In this document: one piece after another, positions 62,989 to 64,000 of the stretch | Layout: the number at the start of each line of letters is the position of its first letter | How positions within the stretch are numbered: position 1 is the stretch's first letter | Assembly (NCBI GenBank): GCA_035530275.1 | Contig: DATKVC010000013.1 | Location: forward strand, 124,001-188,000 | DNA from: CAIJMU01 sp035530275 | GTDB taxonomy: Bacteria > Spirochaetota > Spirochaetia > Treponematales > Rectinemataceae | DNA: 64,000 bases | Reading direction: 5' to 3' | Notes under the pieces: model-generated | What the model was told of the DNA's origin: nothing | Database searches by the model: none | Seen by the model: the letters and a program-made list of their open reading frames with translations, nothing else | Translations under genes and position numbers: made by a program

Positions 62989-64000
62989 GGCGGGGAGGCT
63001 CAGGAGGAAGAGTGACCCGCCTTCGGGTCGGGGCGAATAGGTAAGATCGCCGCCTGCTCCCCTCGCCACGCTCCGGGCGAGGGCGAGGCCGATCCCGCTT
63101 CCCTTCTCCTTGGTGGTGAAAAATGGCTCGAAGAGTCTCGCTCGCGAATCAGGAGCCACGCCGCCCCCCCTGTCACCTACCGCCATGACCCAGGACCTGC
63201 CTTTCCGGACGACTTCGAGAGTGACCCAGCCCTCGGGATCGGCCTCGCGCGCGTTGGCCACGAGGTTGTCCAGGGCGAGGGAAAGCCGATCGGGATCGAC
63301 GCGCACCATCGCTCCTCTGTCTCCGGTCGGCAGGGACAAGTCGATGCCTGACCTGCCCTCGCCGGCTTCGGGATCGTGTCGCTCCACGAAGGCTCGCATA
63401 AAATCTAGAAGTTCGATGTCGCGAGGGTCGCCAGGGCCCGCCTTGAGGAATTCCCTGATCCTGTCGGCCATGCCGGCGAGCCTTCTCACTTCCCCGTCGA
63501 TGACATCGGCAGCCTTTCCCGCCAAGGAATTTTCCCCTTCGCGACGTCTCAGGGTGGCCGCCTGAATGCCGATCACGCCGAGGGGATTCTTGATTTCGTG
63601 GACCAGGGTCCTGGCCGCCTGCCCGAGCTCGGCCAGCTCGCGGTTGCGCGACTCCCTCTCCTTGAGTTCCCCATTCCTCCTCATGAGCACGAGGACGAGG
63701 AGGTAGATGCCCACGAGAACGAGGCTTAAAAGAAGGCCACCCGCCACAAGGACTGTTTCTCCCAAAGGCCGGGGCGGCACCGCATATTCAAGCCACATCG
63801 TGCGCGGGCTCGCGAAGAGGAGGCCGAGGGGGCTTCCTGGCGAAGCGCCCAGCCCAGGTGGGCCCATCATCCCGCCCATCGACGAGCCGAACCCGTCGGC
63901 TCCGAGGCCCCCTGAGCCGAGACCTCCCCCGCCCGAGCCTCTGCCCCCCAAGCCTCCACCCGCGCCATAGCCGCCGCGCATCATGCCGCCCTGCATCCCC
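62980..64000 (-). CDS. Sensor histidine kinase, 5' end outside the window
   Basis: At least 338 residues visible from an in-frame ATG at 63996; the frame is open to the window edge, so the true start may lie beyond. A glycine/methionine-rich region of about 45 residues (GGYGAGGGLGGRGSGGGG-type) precedes one membrane helix (about residues 81-104 of the visible part). Then comes the dimerisation box with the phosphorylated His in TLVHEIKNPLGVIG and the ATPase domain with DNLVANAREAD, GDRGGGV, FFTTKEKGSGIGLALAR. No response regulator is seen in the window. Confidence 0.9.
   Translation of the reverse strand, partial: GMQGGMMRGGYGAGGGLGGRGSGGGGLGSGGLGADGFGSSMGGMMGPPGLGASPGSPLGLLFASPRTMWLEYAVPPRPLGETVLVAGGLLLSLVLVGIYLLVLVLMRRNGELKERESRNRELAELGQAARTLVHEIKNPLGVIGIQAATLRRREGENSLAGKAADVIDGEVRRLAGMADRIREFLKAGPGDPRDIELLDFMRAFVERHDPEAGEGRSGIDLSLPTGDRGAMVRVDPDRLSLALDNLVANAREADPEGWVTLEVVRKGRSWVMAVGDRGGGVAPDSRARLFEPFFTTKEKGSGIGLALARSVARGAGGDLTYSPRPEGGSLFLLSLPALN

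Overview
The window comes from a GC-rich (about 60-65 % by eye), gene-dense diderm bacterium, most likely a spirochaete. The pointers are a FabV-type enoyl reductase, an isolated groES, CUT1 sugar-ABC genes without an ATPase, a murE-ddl-rocD cluster that fits ornithine-containing peptidoglycan, and several secreted or membrane proteins I cannot match to a family. This placement is inference, because the window has no rRNA. I found no rRNA, tRNA, CRISPR array, insertion sequence or prophage.

Layout. 1-8144 (+) is one tightly overlapping operon of Bat/MoxR type: a VWA protein cut by the window edge, three membrane proteins, a PrsW-like protease, a MoxR ATPase, a DUF58 protein and a second VWA protein. 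It runs 62 bp into the convergent NAD-salvage pair pncA-pncB (8083-10166, -), which lies downstream of a secreted beta-rich protein (to 11803). Next come a glutaredoxin, an HEXXH protein, a lipoprotein and a + strand block (13958-19108) with a peptide-binding protein and a thymidine-kinase-like protein. 19243-23396 holds a MarR regulator with an AT-hook and histone-H1-like tail, an AlaX editing protein, a dicarboxylate-type symporter, a PTS EIIA protein and groES. 23605-30389 is ftsH followed by fabH-fabF-fabZ-fabV-rsmE. 30436-38325 (-) holds a nucleosidase, oligoendopeptidase F, an M28-type peptidase, a LacI regulator and a sugar ABC transporter, divergent from an amylosucrase-like gene (38553). 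A TGS-nucleoside kinase follows, then a complete opp operon with an oversized binding protein (42447-49801), a DEAD-box helicase with a radical SAM protein, queD, murE-ddl-rocD, an active/inactive M16 peptidase pair, an unassigned 265-residue protein and a partial histidine kinase.

How parts work together. The LacI gene, CUT1 transporter and amylosucrase look like one sucrose-type uptake and breakdown regulon with two matching palindromic operators. Both ABC loci carry a long perfect or near-perfect hairpin directly after the binding-protein gene, which could set binding protein above permease. MurE with an atypical specificity motif sits upstream of ornithine aminotransferase, suggesting ornithine supply for the cell wall.

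Most unusual signals: a recurrent promoter layout that puts the -10 box 6-7 nt before the start codon in six genes (predicted leaderless mRNAs); the MarR/AT-hook/H1-tail fusion; a structured leader closed by a 9-bp helix next to the oppB start; a strictly 22-bp periodic palindromic repeat array at 53817-53992; and paired inverted repeats around the fabH promoter.
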